Part shown: positions 54,972 through 63,336 of the stretch, piece after piece
Layout of the letters: each line of letters opens with the position of its first letter
How positions within the stretch are numbered: the stretch's first letter is position 1
Assembly: GCF_000381925.1 (NCBI RefSeq)
Contig: NZ_KB907308.1
Span: 1,178,001-1,242,000, forward strand
Direction: 5' to 3'
Length of the DNA stretch: 64,000 bases
DNA from: Nocardia sp. BMG111209
GTDB taxonomy: Bacteria > Actinomycetota > Actinomycetes > Mycobacteriales > Mycobacteriaceae
Translations under genes and position numbers: made by a program
Notes under the pieces: generated by a model
Seen by the model: only the letters and a program-made list of their open reading frames with translations
What the model was told of the DNA's origin: nothing
Database searches by the model: none

Positions 54972-55170
54972 GTCGATTCGTACAGCACCATCAGACTGCC
55001 CGGTTTCTCCACCGACTGCGAGTTGCCGGCATCAGATGTTCGGAGTGCTCGGCGGATGTGCACAGGACCGTGTCCGAGTGGCCGAGCGTGCTTCGACGCT
55101 GAGCAGAGCCGCGGGATTCAGTCTTCAAATCGAACCGCCCCGCTCGACGGTTTTCTTCCGCATGTCACCG

Positions 55171-55387
55171 TCAGGCTGTGGGTGAACTCAACGCAAGTGC
55201 CTCGGCCAGCCAGGCACGGTCACCCCTCGGCTCGTTGTGACCGAGCGGGCGAGCCAGTATTCGAGACAGGTGCACCCGTTCGGCATCGTCGAGTTGCAAG
55301 GCTCGGGCGAGGTTGTCCAGTACTGATTCGGAGACGCCCGCGAGGTTGCCGCGTTCCAGGCGCACGTAGTAGTCGATGCTCACTCCG
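55171..55387 (-). pseudogene. XRE family regulator, middle fragment
   Basis: Read on the minus strand: GVSIDYYVRLERGNLAGVSESVLDNLARALQLDDAERVHLSRILARP, the second half of the HTH of MmyB-like XRE regulators. The N-terminal half is missing here and the C-terminal ligand domain is replaced by unrelated sequence ending at 55171. The missing N-terminal half is at 59276-59424. No intact start codon. Confidence 0.75.
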
Positions 55388-55720
55388 AGCTGGGTCGAGG
55401 ACTCCCGCGACCGATAACCCCCAGCCTGCCGTGTCAGGCCAGGCCCATAGACCGGTCAGGAAGCCTACTGAACCAACCCGACACCAGCAGGCAAGGAATC
55501 GGTAGCCAAGCATTCGATACCGTTGGCACACGGACTGCCGCGCCCCTTCAGGACTTGCCATCGAACAACGAGGTCGCCCAGCTTGAGCCCACGGCTTCTT
55601 GAGCCTCACGGGAGCACTCAGATGCTTCAAGAAGTCGATCAAGCCAGATCCACGATGTGAGAAACGGTCTCAGCAAAGGGGTCGGATACGCCCCGGTTAG
55701 GTGGGATCTATGATCATCAA
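55388..55720. other. Region upstream of the hydrolase-TPR gene, no gene seen
   Basis: These 333 bp contain a few short inverted repeats (TCAGGCC/GGCCTGA-like near 55435) and CTTCTTGAGCC/GATGCTTCAAGAAG near 55598-55637, where CTTCTTGA and TCAAGAAG form an inverted pair. No frame has a convincing ribosome site or familiar sequence. Confidence 0.4.
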
Positions 55721-57616
55721 ATGAGTGTTCGACTCGCAGTCATCTTTGTACATGGCCTGTTCTCGTCAGGCGCAACATGGGACAGCCTTGTCCGGTTGGT
55801 CAACGAGGACGAAAGCATGCGCGACATCGATGTTCTTCGCTACGAGTACCCGACTCCCAAGGTGTCGATAAATCCATTTCGATCGGTGCCCACCTTCGAT
55901 GATGCAGCCGACGGGCTTGCAACGTTCATTAAGAATCAGGTCTCGTCGCCATCGAGGATCGCGATTGTCTGCCATAGCCAAGGAGGGCTGATTACGCAAA
56001 GATTCTTGTCTAGAAGCATTCAGAGAGGTCTGAGGCACGAGCTCGAAAATATCGCGACTATTATTATGTTCGCCTGCCCGAACGCTGGCTCGGAATTCTT
56101 CATCACCTTTAGAAAGTCGGCCAGATTCTGGAGACAACCGCATGAGCGTTCACTTCGCCCATTGAACCGGGAAGTTATAGAAGCACGTACAATCGTGCAA
56201 AGAAATATTATCTATGCCGACTCGAGTGATCCTAAATCTTTGCACATCCCAATATTTCTGTATGCTGGCGCTAGCGGCGGCATAGTTTCCACTTCATCTG
56301 CGCGCGACGGCTTCCCACCGGAAAATACCGGCATCTTGCCTGGTGATCATTTCTCTATCATAAAACCGACTTCTAGCCAAGATGACGTTTATAAAGCACT
56401 GAGGCGACACCTCGTCGAAGCACGCTGTAAGCCACCCACATCAGTTGACCCGAACTCTAGCCGGCGCGAGAATCAGGCGGAAGATGCCGATTCTAACCGT
56501 AGCATCGACGTTAGCGATCTTACGGAACGGGCGGAACGATACCTGGCGCAAGGATTAATAGCTCAAGCTAAAGCCACCTTTCAAAGTGCAATCGTTACAA
56601 ACGACATTGCCGCCCTGGAGAGCTATGCAAAATTCCTAAGGAGAATTGGCGATTCCAGTGCATCAATAGAAGTGGGCTACCGGATAATAGAATTATTGGC
56701 AGATCGAGATGATTGTGACAAATACGCAATCACTCGATCTCGAGTAATGTCCAGTATCGGAATCACGCAGCGGAAGATGGGGAAGTTCCGTGACTCCAGC
56801 TACGCCTTGAGGGAAGCGGTAGAGGCCGCCAGTGGCGATTCAGAGGGGCAACTCAAAGCGCGAGCATATGCGCTCGATAACTTGGCGCACACTATTGATC
56901 GCCTTGGTGATATCGACGGCGCAAAAAAACGGTTCCAGGCCGCTTTTCGTATCCGAGAGCAGGTCGGTAGCCGACTTGAGCGAGTGCATTCGCTTCTGAA
57001 CATCGCGCGGCTAGAAACCCGTCTGGGTGATCTGAATTCGGCACTTGAAAAGTGTAACGAAGCTCGGACGTTGCTGACTCCGGAAGATCGCTCTGAGTCA
57101 GCGGCAGTATTTTCCGCATTGGGAGAGATTCAGTTAGCCATGCGAGATATGGGCAGTGCTGAAGCGAGTTTTCGGAACGCACTGGAAGTCAATCTTAGTA
57201 CGGGTCGCCCGACAAATATCGCGCTAGCACAGCATCAACTCGCAGGAGTAGTACTGGAGCGGGGAAGTCTGTTCGAAGCTCGACTTCTTGCCCAGCAATC
57301 TTTGGAGAACAATACCGCAGCGTCGAATATCGAAGGAAAGAACCGTTCGCGACAGTTGATCGCGCGCATTGTGTCCGCGAGTGGCGATTTTGAACAAGCG
57401 ATCGAGATTCTGACTGAATGTGCTGAAGAGTGCAACACGTCGGGACACGTAACCGCAGAAGCGTGGGCGAGAATCAGCCTCGCCGAGTCCTTGATAAAGT
57501 CCGGTCGTAGAGATGAGGCACGAGACAGCCTCAGAAGAGCCAAGGAGCTTGCGACGGCAATTGAGAATTCTACTCTACTGGCCAAAATCGAGGAACAGCA
57601 GAAGTTTGCGATATGA
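55721..57616 (+). CDS. Alpha/beta-hydrolase fused to TPR repeats
   Basis: A 631-residue protein. Residues 1-235 are a lipase-like alpha/beta-hydrolase: oxyanion FVHGLFSSG (10-18), nucleophile CHSQGG (Ser86) and a C-terminal His in GDHFSI (His210). From about 265 to the end are eight or nine TPR-like helix pairs (for example ALDNLAHTIDRLGDIDGAKKRFQAAF, HSLLNIARLETRLGDLNSALEKC). No NTPase domain lies between. Codon usage is AT-richer than in neighbours. Architecture suits an effector whose lipase or esterase is controlled through the TPR part; substrate unknown. Confidence 0.8.
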   Translation: MSVRLAVIFVHGLFSSGATWDSLVRLVNEDESMRDIDVLRYEYPTPKVSINPFRSVPTFDDAADGLATFIKNQVSSPSRIAIVCHSQGGLITQRFLSRSIQRGLRHELENIATIIMFACPNAGSEFFITFRKSARFWRQPHERSLRPLNREVIEARTIVQRNIIYADSSDPKSLHIPIFLYAGASGGIVSTSSARDGFPPENTGILPGDHFSIIKPTSSQDDVYKALRRHLVEARCKPPTSVDPNSSRRENQAEDADSNRSIDVSDLTERAERYLAQGLIAQAKATFQSAIVTNDIAALESYAKFLRRIGDSSASIEVGYRIIELLADRDDCDKYAITRSRVMSSIGITQRKMGKFRDSSYALREAVEAASGDSEGQLKARAYALDNLAHTIDRLGDIDGAKKRFQAAFRIREQVGSRLERVHSLLNIARLETRLGDLNSALEKCNEARTLLTPEDRSESAAVFSALGEIQLAMRDMGSAEASFRNALEVNLSTGRPTNIALAQHQLAGVVLERGSLFEARLLAQQSLENNTAASNIEGKNRSRQLIARIVSASGDFEQAIEILTECAEECNTSGHVTAEAWARISLAESLIKSGRRDEARDSLRRAKELATAIENSTLLAKIEEQQKFAI

Positions 57617-58232
57617 CTTGATTTCCAGATCCATCAACCTGAGTCACTTTCAGCGATGGCCAAAAAAGGCAAGTCAATCGGCCCGACTCCATAGTGCCGC
57701 AGCCTGTGTCGATCCCCGCCCAATCGACTTCGACTCTAGGCAACAAGTTCTTGTTCGGTACATGGCCAAAGATTCGGTATCGGACATTGATTTGATCTGG
57801 CAAGTTATCGCCAGGGCTATGAGTTACTGCAAGCCCATCAGCACTCACATACCACGGCCGAAGCGAGTTCAAGAAGGCCAAATGCTCGAATGGAACAGAT
57901 TCTTGGAGTTGGCCTGCAACATCTGCCCCAGGGACTTTGACGTAGGATTTAATCGTTGGAGCACCACCAATGTTCAACAGTTGCGATATAGAGCCTGACT
58001 GAATAGCGCTCCGAAGCACAGTATCATGGTTGCCAGCCAAAAAAATTGCATCCGGACGATTACGCGATAGCGAAATCAGCATCTCGATAACTCCAGAACT
58101 GTCTGGCCCGCGGTTCACGTAGTCGCCAGTAAAAACAATAGTGCCGCTCCAGTCCTCTAACAATCGCAGCACTCCGCGCAGTGCGGCGCTATTTCCGTGA
58201 ATGTCACCTATTACCGCAAATCGTTCAGTCAC
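57570..58232 (-). CDS. Calcineurin-like metallophosphoesterase (PrpE/ApaH-like)
   Basis: A 220-residue phosphoesterase with all metal motifs: GDIHGN (D10, H12), GDYVNRG, GNHD, a late H in VTHSPGD and GH in RIFGHVP. Related enzymes cleave phosphoproteins or dinucleoside tetraphosphates. Its start overlaps the nucleotidyltransferase gene by 4 bp, so it is translated with it. The 3' end overlaps the convergent hydrolase-TPR gene by 47 bp. Confidence 0.85.
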   Translation of the reverse strand: MTERFAVIGDIHGNSAALRGVLRLLEDWSGTIVFTGDYVNRGPDSSGVIEMLISLSRNRPDAIFLAGNHDTVLRSAIQSGSISQLLNIGGAPTIKSYVKVPGADVAGQLQESVPFEHLAFLNSLRPWYVSADGLAVTHSPGDNLPDQINVRYRIFGHVPNKNLLPRVEVDWAGIDTGCGTMESGRLTCLFWPSLKVTQVDGSGNQVISQTSAVPRFWPVE

Positions 58233-59046
58233 AGTAGCACCTTCGGCAGTTCGGAGTAGGCTATGTTTTCGTCCTCGCTATCCTCATCCTGTGAGGCGCG
58301 TATCGCAAGAGCTGCGAGATTTCGATCATCTTCCCAGCGTGCGATCGAGAGCGCTTCTAGCGATGGATATTCAGGTACGGAAAGTGGGCCAAAGATTGCC
58401 TCTATCCTGCCGATTAGCTCGGCAAGAAGATCCATTGTCGGGTTGCCGGTTACAACGGGATCTGATGCCAGTAGCGTCGCCAATCGTGGATCATTAAAAC
58501 GGTCGGCAAGCTGACGCACAGAAAAGCACGAATCACCGCTCTTCATAGACAGAGCATAGATGGCCGTTCGGAGCAGGTATCTCGCCAATCGCACCATTCC
58601 CGAGCAATGCAACTCTTTTTCAGCGGTAGACTGGGAGAGTATTGTTGAATACCCTTTGACGCGATCGAGTAATTGATCTGGATCGGCGGGCTCCAATGCC
58701 TCCAGTATTCTGGTGAGATTGTTATCGCGCTCGGCCAGCACTTTACCGTCGCGCCGGAGGTGAGTGCCGAATAGTGTTGCAGTGGCGCTTTCCAGCTGTT
58801 GGCGAGTATATGACTAACAGATGCACGACCAATCTTGAAGGTCGGTGAACTGCAGGAGTTGGTGTATCGAAGAAGGTCGAAGTCCGACGAAGGTAAGTAG
58901 TCGCGCCGAGCGCGACTTCCATAAAGGACCAAGCCTAAAGTACGACTCTCGATGCGCTCCATAACGCCGAATAGTTCAGCCGAATTCAGGTTCAATCGCT
59001 GGAGCGCACATCGAATTTCACTCGCGCCGAGAGCCTTTTCGAACAA
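58229..59046 (-). pseudogene. Pol-beta-type nucleotidyltransferase with helical C-terminus, frameshifted
   Basis: Frame A (TTG start at 59046) gives the nucleotidyltransferase core LVLYGSRARRDYLPSSDFDLL, with G43-S44 and D55/D57. Near 58770-58790 the meaningful frame switches: frame B continues TLFGTHLRRDGKVLAERDNNLTRIL and the helical part GMVRLARYLLRTAIYALSMKSG to the stop at 58229. About 272 residues in total. A single-base indel, a sequencing error or programmed shift would explain it. Overlaps the phosphoesterase gene by 4 bp. Confidence 0.7.
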
Positions 59047-59275
59047 TGCTATACCTACTTCGTCGGACGATCCTTTGCTATGCGCGGATCAGTGTTGAAT
59101 TGACTTTTAGATTGCTGTGACTGCATGAATATCGTACAGCGAAGTGTTTCCGTGAAGACCTCTCCACGCCGGAACCGAAGTCACAGACAACGCATAGTTC
59201 GGGGTAGATGTAGGGCAAGGGTGGCGTCTTTGTGCGCGTACCATGAGGAGCCTCCGAAGAGTGTGTAACCGACAT

Positions 59276-59424
59276 CTCACCCCTGCGGGAAGGGCAACTT
59301 CCTCCCGGCGGAGCCCTTTCACACGCCGGTTACCGCTGTAGGCGGGAAGTCCGGCGCGTCCGAGGGTAAGCCGGGCTTGCCCCGAGGTGAGGAATTCCCG
59401 CACCTGGGCACGCTGGTCATCCAT
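59276..59424 (-). pseudogene. XRE family regulator, N-terminal fragment
   Basis: From ATG 59424 the frame reads MDDQRAQVREFL then AGLPAYSGNRRVKGLRREEVALPAG, the N-terminus of MmyB-type XRE regulators, and ends abruptly at GVS. It is divergent from the broken alcohol dehydrogenase gene, a frequent regulator-target arrangement. The continuation is found at 55387-55171. Confidence 0.75.
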
Positions 59425-59607
59425 GTCCTCCACCGTAGGCTGGATCGCGGCAGGGCAGGGAGGTACCGCGATTACTCGGAACGTCCACCACTCCCACCGC
59501 CGCCGAATCCGCGCTGTATTCGAACTCGACACCGCGACAGCAAACGGTCGGTGATGTGAAGGGGGCTCGATGCGATTCCACCCGACCTCGTTCAGGAAGG
59601 ACTTTCC

Positions 59608-60550
59608 ATGCGCGCGACCTATATGTACGGACCCGGAGATGTCCGCGTCATCGACGTTCCCGACCCGGTGATCCGTCAACCGGCCGATGCCCTGGTGCGA
59701 GTGGCCGCCGGCTGCATCTGCGGCTCGGACCTGCACCCCTACCACTCCATGGCGCCGACCGAGGCCGGAAAGTCGATGAGGCACGAGTTCCTCGGGGTGG
59801 TGGAGGACATCAGCACCGCGGTGACCACCGTGAAGAAGGGTGACGTGGTGATCGCGCCGTTCGTCTGGTCGGACGGTACCTGCGATTTCTGCCGCGAAGG
59901 ATTGCAGACCTCGTGCCGGCACGGCGGGATGTGGGACGCCGACGGTGTCGGCGGTGGCCAGGCCGAGGCGATGCGGGTTCCGCAGGCCGACGGCACCCTG
60001 GTCCCCGTCCCGGTCACCGAAGACTCTCCCTGCTGCCGTCGCTGCTCACCCTGTCGGATGTGTACGCCACCGGCTACCACGCCGCGGTGACTGGCGGTGT
60101 GACCGCGGGCACGGCGGTGACGGTGCGGTGGGCCTGCTGGCGGTGCTGTCCGCTGCACAGCTCGGCGCCGAGCGGATCATCGTGATGGGCCGCCACAAGG
60201 ACCGCACCGATCTGGGCCGCGAGTTCGGCGCCACCGAGGTGGTCGCCGAACGCGGCGAGGAAGGGATCGCCGCAGCACCGAGCTGACCGGCGGGGACGCT
60301 ACCCCGGTGGTGCTGGAGGCCGACGGTCACAAGCCCGCCTACGAGCAGGCCGTCGGCGTGGTCCGCACCGGCGGGGTGATCAGCCGTGTCGGCGCGCCGC
60401 AGTAGGAGAACGCACCGGCCGGATTCGCCAGTCTGTTCACCCGCAACATCACCCTCACCGGCGGGATCGCCCCCGCCCGTGCCTACATCGGCACATTGTT
60501 CCCGGGGGTGCTCGACGGCCACGTCGATCCTGGCAAGGTGTCCATGCTTG
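59608..60550 (+). pseudogene. Zinc-dependent alcohol dehydrogenase, degraded
   Basis: The ATG at 59608 starts an MDR-type dehydrogenase (MRATYMYGPGDVRVIDVPDP, zinc motif GCICGSDLHPY and HEFLGVVE). The frame is lost near 60024, near 60117 and near 60272, and an in-frame TAG sits at 60403-60405; the C-terminal homology ends around 60550. Each piece is still recognisable (SDVYATGYHAAVTGG, GAVGLLAVLSAAQLGAERII, FTRNITLTGGIAPAR). Recent decay of a once functional gene. Confidence 0.85.
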
Positions 60551-60663
60551 AGAATTCGCCGATGCACGCCCTTCGGATCCCTCTTGCCGACAACATGATT
60601 CGCATCCGAAGTAGCACCATCCAACCTACGATGTGAGAACCGCTCGAACGGGGGATGTGCGGA

Positions 60664-61263
60664 ATGATCAGCGTCTTCGTCGCCGCTGTGGGCGTATTAG
60701 GAACAGCCCTTGGTGCTGCGCTGTCGGCGTTCTTCGCGGCCAGATCCGAAGGACGCCGTCAGGGTGTGTTGGAGCGTCAGCAGGTGCGACAGGAACTCAT
60801 GCAGAAGGATGCCCAGCTGCGCGAGTTACGGCTGGAACACCTGAGGTGGCGCCGAGAACGCCGTCAGGCTGCCTACCTCGAGCTACTCACCGCACTGAGT
60901 GCCGCGGACCGAGCCAACCAACAGTATTTCCGCGAACTGCGCGCCGGCGCGCCGCCGATGCCAGTGGACGACGCTCGTCTGACCGAGATCCGCCGCCTGT
61001 TCAAGGACTGCGAGCAGATCCTCTACATGGTCGCCCTCGAAGGCCCGGCCGATGTCGCCGAGGTCGCACAGCACCTGATTGAGCACTTCGGCGCCTTGGT
61101 CGCCGCGGTCCGGCAGTACGCAGAGGCTCAATCGGCCGCCATTGCCGATCTGGCCGAGGACAGCAATACAGTTGACATGACCGGCCAGTCCTTCATGACC
61201 ACCCAAAAAAAGTTCGTCAGCACTGCTCGCGATGCACTGGACGAGATCGTCGGCGAACCGTGA
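60664..61263 (+). CDS. Hypothetical membrane-anchored coiled-coil protein
   Basis: About 199 residues. A single N-terminal hydrophobic helix (ISVFVAAVGVLGTALGAALSAFFAA) is followed by a strongly charged helix (EGRRQGVLERQQVRQELMQKDAQ...) and a helical cytoplasmic part. The ATG 60664 has GGGGGA at 8-bp spacing; an ATG at 60655 is too close to it. No known family. Followed about 100 bp later by another small membrane protein. Confidence 0.65.
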   Translation: MISVFVAAVGVLGTALGAALSAFFAARSEGRRQGVLERQQVRQELMQKDAQLRELRLEHLRWRRERRQAAYLELLTALSAADRANQQYFRELRAGAPPMPVDDARLTEIRRLFKDCEQILYMVALEGPADVAEVAQHLIEHFGALVAAVRQYAEAQSAAIADLAEDSNTVDMTGQSFMTTQKKFVSTARDALDEIVGEP

Positions 61264-61363
61264 ACGAGCATCACGTCATGAACACTCGTCGGGATCGCTC
61301 GACCCGCGGACCAGACCGGCGCTGCTGGTTTTGCCGACACCATCGAGGGATCCGCGGAGTTCG

Positions 61364-61930
61364 GTGACAGTCGTAGTCGTGACCACAGGCAGAGACGAAG
61401 CCCGGCGCCCCGGCCCGAGCCTGGACATCGTGCACTGGCACCTGATGCGAGAGGACGCGCAGCGGACTGCGATCTCCGTCCGCGCCGGCACGGTGCTCAG
61501 CGCCAACACACTCGTCGTCGCCGGGACCGCACTGGCTTTCTCCCTGAAAAAGACGGAGCCACTGAGCCTCTGGGTGTTCCTGCCTGCAATCGGCGCGCTC
61601 GTCCTGGTCGGCGGATCGGTCGTCTACGCCGCGCAGGCGCTGGTCATGCTGCGGAGCACCGAACGCCGGTTCACCCAGCCACGCACGCCAGCCTCGACCG
61701 TCTACAGCCTGTCCCGGATCAGCCGGACCTGGACGACCTTCGAGGACTTCCGGACGGCAGTGGTGGATCTCTCCCCTGAACAGCAACTCCGTGGAGCACT
61801 CGACGAGTTGTGGCGTGTCTCCCAGCTCCATTCCTACCGCTACCGCCGATTCCGGACAGCCACATGGCTTCTGCTGCTCGCCATCGCAATGCTCCTCATC
61901 TCGGCCACCGCAGCTGCCGTGACGTACTGA
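61364..61930 (+). CDS. Hypothetical small membrane protein, three TM helices
   Basis: A 188-residue protein from GTG 61364 (GCGGAG upstream). A cytoplasmic N-terminus (IVHWHLMREDAQRTAISVRAG) leads into two hydrophobic helices (ANTLVVAGTALAF and WVFLPAIGALVLVGGSVVY), a soluble helical middle, and a C-terminal helix (WLLLLAIAMLLISATAAAV). The layout resembles the effector membrane domains of Pycsar/SLATT-type defence proteins, but sequence evidence is weak and no cyclase gene is adjacent. Confidence 0.6.
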   Translation: MTVVVVTTGRDEARRPGPSLDIVHWHLMREDAQRTAISVRAGTVLSANTLVVAGTALAFSLKKTEPLSLWVFLPAIGALVLVGGSVVYAAQALVMLRSTERRFTQPRTPASTVYSLSRISRTWTTFEDFRTAVVDLSPEQQLRGALDELWRVSQLHSYRYRRFRTATWLLLLAIAMLLISATAAAVTY

Positions 61931-62052
61931 CCCTGCGAGAATGGCTGTGGGAGTACGACCTTGACCGCACTGGGTACCGGCCCGCGAGACACATCCACGC
62001 ATACACGAGGAACACCCTCCGGACCCACACCGCAAATACGCCGTATTTCTCC

Positions 62053-62141
62053 GGGCTCATCACCACGCGGGCGGGGACACAGTTACGTGATCGCCTGGCC
62101 GTTCCGGAAGTTCGGCTCATCCCCGCACGTGCGGGGAGCAA
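62053..62141. CRISPR. Remnant of a type I-E-like CRISPR array (two repeats)
   Basis: CGGCTCATCCCCGCACG plus TGCGGGGAGCA (62113-62140) is a close match in form to actinobacterial type I-E repeats, with the CCCCGCAC/GTGCGGGG hairpin. Sixty bases upstream is a mutated version, GGGCTCATCACCACGCGG plus GCGGGGACAC (62053-62080), leaving a spacer of about 32 bp. A weaker match (CATCCACGCATACACG) starts at 61992. No cas gene is in the window. Confidence 0.55.
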
Positions 62142-62164
62142 ACCTACCGAGGCTTCACACTCGG

Positions 62165-62758
62165 TCAAGCCTGATCCAGCAGCCGTCCTTGAGCGAGTTC
62201 ATCGAGCCATCCGACTGTGGTCTTGAGTAAATCCGCGTCGACGGTGAGGCTTGCTGTCTCCGTGTACCCGTTCTCGGCTGAGACGATGCATGCATTGGCC
62301 ATCGGCACACCTGCCCTCCGCCAGCGCTCGATGATGGCGCGCTCGACGACGCGAGCATCGGTTCGCCGCAACACCCAGAGGCAGCGCCTGCCGTTCACTT
62401 CGGCCAATCGCCACCCGCGGCGACGGTGGGACTGCAGTCGCGTCGACGTCGTGCCGGCGATACCAACTTTGAGCGCCCAACGACGTTCCGACTGCATCAG
62501 GTACACCGTAGTCGGCTCGCTGGCCCGTCGCGCGCGATTGCAGTCAGGGCACCGCGTTTCAGTTTCGTCGCTCAGGTCGATATTCGTCGGTAAGAACCAA
62601 CCCTCAGCGTCCGCCATAGCACGAAGAGCCTCGCCGGCGGCGTTGACGGCTGCTGCCTCGTCTCTGTCGCTGTGCACTCGAATCTTGACTTCAGCCTCGC
62701 GGAACTCGCGGCCACAGGCACCACAACCCTGCAGCCATGCAACCAAATACCGTGCCAT
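62165..62758 (-). CDS. GIY-YIG-like protein with N-terminal Cys pairs
   Basis: A 197-residue protein. The N-terminal part has two Cys pairs (GCGACGREF, RCPDCNRARR) that could bind zinc, and the second half (VYLMQSERRWALKVGIAGTTSTRLQSHRRRGW... VERAIIERWRRAG) fits a T5orf172/GIY-YIG nuclease fold with conserved Arg and Glu. Such proteins occur in phages and islands. The ATG at 62758 is used. Assignment is by pattern only. Confidence 0.5.
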   Translation of the reverse strand: MARYLVAWLQGCGACGREFREAEVKIRVHSDRDEAAAVNAAGEALRAMADAEGWFLPTNIDLSDETETRCPDCNRARRASEPTTVYLMQSERRWALKVGIAGTTSTRLQSHRRRGWRLAEVNGRRCLWVLRRTDARVVERAIIERWRRAGVPMANACIVSAENGYTETASLTVDADLLKTTVGWLDELAQGRLLDQA

Positions 62759-63019
62759 GAAGCCGATTGTCCGCCGCAGTCACGACCGTAATCCGTCGAG
62801 TCCTTCGGCGGCCTGGAGTGTCCCCGTTTCGGTGGACACGGGCTCAAGCCGCGATCTCCAGCTCCGTAGGCTGCGGCTACTTCAGCGATCGTCGCAGGTG
62901 ACAACCGCCGATCCAGCCGTCGTGGTTGGACTGTGCTGCTGTCTACCGGCGAAGGCCGGCGGGTGGTCGTAGCCTCGATCTTGCTGATCACCTTGGCCAG
63001 CCAGTCCGGTTCCCACTGT

Positions 63020-63047
63020 TTCAAGTACCGTCCGGTTACCCCTACTA
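63020..63047. other. Degenerate tRNA-fMet 3' end (attachment-site remnant)
   Basis: TTCAAGTACCGTCC... CCCCTACTACCGGC lines up with the T-loop to discriminator part of tRNA-fMet (TTCAAATCCTGTCC, CCGCTACTATCGGC) with about five extra bases. It immediately precedes the right hairpin, as the tRNA end precedes the left hairpin. Confidence 0.55.
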
Positions 63048-63336
63048 CCGGCTCAGGCCAGAAGGTTGATCAACCTTCTGGCCTGAGCCGTTTTCATGGC
63101 AAGGTTGTCGGAAAGGGACCGCTATCTCCAGCGACTCCCCGAGGATCGAACCAGCTTCCCTACCTGCGTAGGCAGCGTCGATGGCGGCTGCTACTCGGTA
63201 GCGGACACGCTTGCGTCCCATGTAGGTGTTCTGGGTCATCGAGGCCTCGGTGTGCCCGGCGTGGTCCGCCAGCGCGACCGCGGAGATGCCGGCATCGTCG
63301 CCGATGGTGAGCAGGGCCTTGCGCCAGGTGCGGCCG
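63045..63336 (-). pseudogene. Tyrosine integrase C-terminal remnant
   Basis: Only the last catalytic part is left: RTWRKALLTIGDDAGISAV, HAGHTEASMTQNTYMGRKR and the following helix. The first His of HTWRK is Arg here. It is a near copy of the C-terminus of the chimeric integrase at 48726-49688 but runs into other sequence at both ends. Confidence 0.8.
63050..63094. terminator. Perfect 40-bp palindrome, right copy of the tRNA terminator
   Basis: GGCTCAGGCCAGAAGGTTGA and its exact reverse complement form a 20-bp perfect stem at 63050-63089, followed by GTTTTC. Changes relative to the left copy are compensatory (CCC/GGG to CTC/GAG), so the structure has been kept. Confidence 0.75.

Larger units (their letters stand above)
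55379..59275. mobile_element. 3.9-kb insert splitting the XRE gene
   Basis: The two XRE fragments join seamlessly at codons GVS if 55379-59275 is removed. CTCACTCC (55380-55387) and CTCACCCC (59276-59283) are near-identical 8-bp sequences at the two junctions, like a target duplication or microhomology. The insert is visibly lower in GC than its surroundings and carries three genes. No transposase is seen. Confidence 0.6.
48644..63047. mobile_element. Decayed integrative element at tRNA-fMet
   Basis: The segment between the tRNA 3' end and its degenerate copy at 63020-63047 is bounded by direct repeats that each carry integrase C-terminal sequence. It contains plasmid-type genes, a type VII secretion-like operon, pseudogenes and a low-GC insert. 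Two integrase ends in direct orientation suggest tandem accretion of elements. No replication or conjugation gene is recognisable, so it is probably immobile alone. Confidence 0.7.

Noticed and set aside
55064..55145. Segment resembling a tRNA-Ser/Leu (GTCCGAGTGGCCGAG ... TTCAAATC)
   Set aside because: No acceptor stem closes and no anticodon arm with a 7-base loop is found. It may be a decayed tRNA fragment but cannot be supported.
55220..55642. Minus-strand 140-codon frame starting MIDFLKHLSAPV
   Set aside because: It overlaps the XRE fragment in another frame, and the translation after about 25 residues is Arg/Gly/Trp-rich with no family likeness.
61810..62226. Plus-strand 138-codon frame covering the CRISPR-like repeats
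   Set aside because: Starts inside the membrane-protein gene in a shifted frame and has no ribosome site; the repeat structure explains the region better.
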